From assembly GCA_028871195.1 (NCBI GenBank), contig JAGWNT010000004.1, positions 1 to 64,000 of the forward strand: 64,000 nt of DNA, written 5' to 3'. Source of the stretch: REEB85 sp018971455 (lineage in GTDB: Bacteria > Pseudomonadota > Alphaproteobacteria > Acetobacterales > Acetobacteraceae). Of this stretch, positions 63,756 through 64,000 are shown in pieces; within the stretch, counting starts at the first letter, position 1, and every line of letters begins with the position of its first letter. Both the position numbers and the translations under genes were made by a program. The notes under the pieces are model-generated. The model worked only from the letters and a program-made list of their open reading frames with translations, was not told the origin of the DNA and made no database searches.

Positions 63756-64000
63756 TCAGTCCAGCGCGTAGCTGAATGCCCCGGACGGATCCATCCCGAC
63801 GGTCACCCGATTGATCGGGGAGCCCTCGGCCATGCGCGCCAGTACCTCGGCCGACAATTCCGGCAGCAGGGTGCGCGACAGGATGTTCTCCACGTTGCGC
63901 GCGCCCGACGAGCTTTCGGTGCAGCGCGCCGCGATGGTCTCGACCAGCGCCGGATCGTATTCGAAGCTGGCGCGGTAGGCTTCCTGCACGCGCCGGCGGA
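63756..64000 (-). CDS. tssH: T6SS sheath-recycling ATPase TssH (ClpV), C-terminal end only
   Basis: Only the last about 81 residues are in the window; the rest lies beyond 64000. The fragment YRASFEYDPALVETIAARCT then SSSGARNVENILSRTLLPEL is the C-terminal small domain of the second AAA+ module of ClpV-type Clp ATPases. Its adjacency to hcp in the T6SS locus supports TssH over ClpB. Confidence 0.92.
   Translation of the reverse strand, partial: RRRVQEAYRASFEYDPALVETIAARCTESSSGARNVENILSRTLLPELSAEVLARMAEGSPINRVTVGMDPSGAFSYALD

Overview
The window is chromosomal DNA of a GC-rich alphaproteobacterium, most likely from the Acetobacteraceae/Rhodospirillales. This is an inference from protein style, very high GC, a thrS-infC pair and an E. 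coli-type citrate synthase. No sequence search was possible. The left edge cuts thrS after its first codons and the right edge cuts tssH (clpV).

Left part (1-9 kb): translation genes thrS and infC (infC probably starts at a non-canonical ATA codon), a DoxX membrane protein, a broken gene beside an AT-rich island, citrate synthase with a strong terminator, a membrane-anchored degenerate nuclease-like protein, a four-copy 16-bp repeat, and secF-secD.

Catabolic part (8.8-30.6 kb): a Gfo/Idh/MocA oxidoreductase, an Ldh-type dehydrogenase and a sugar ABC transporter; the protocatechuate operon pcaDC-pcaH-pcaG-pcaB; dgoK-dgoA for 2-keto-3-deoxygalactonate, divergent from a polyamine/opine-type ABC operon with two tandem binding proteins; and a branched-chain amino-acid-type ABC set that has binding protein and both permeases but no ATPases, followed by a GAF protein and a creatinase-like M24 protein. 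Together these suggest a soil- or plant-associated heterotroph using aromatics, sugar acids and amino-acid-like compounds.

Middle (30.7-45.7 kb): the most unusual locus is a four-gene plus-strand cluster at 30753-34277. It encodes an ExbB/TolQ/MotA-like channel, an ExbD/MotB-positioned coiled-coil membrane protein, a zinc-ribbon/TM/Pro-Ala-linker/SNase-like protein and a glycine-zipper lipoprotein. It looks like an ion-driven envelope machine of unknown purpose. After it come a YbjQ protein, a YddA-type ABC exporter, a DUF3253 protein, a degenerate EAL protein, a large FAD/Fe-S dehydrogenase, a serine-glyoxylate-type aminotransferase, a GST and an acyl-CoA synthetase.

Right part (45.7-64 kb): a TauE/SafE exporter, OsmC and a copper module (copZ, copA, cueR) with two operator-like dyads between the divergent copZ and copA. 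Next is an ArsR-family regulator whose cysteine spacing matches persulfide sensors. The rest is the distal half of a type VI secretion locus, all on the minus strand. In transcription order it is tssH, hcp, vgrG, a small alpha-helical protein, paar, tagH (FHA), tssJ, tssK, tssL, tssM, tagF and a PP2C phosphatase. The sheath, baseplate and kinase genes (tssA, B, C, E, F, G, ppkA) are not in the window and may lie beyond the right edge.
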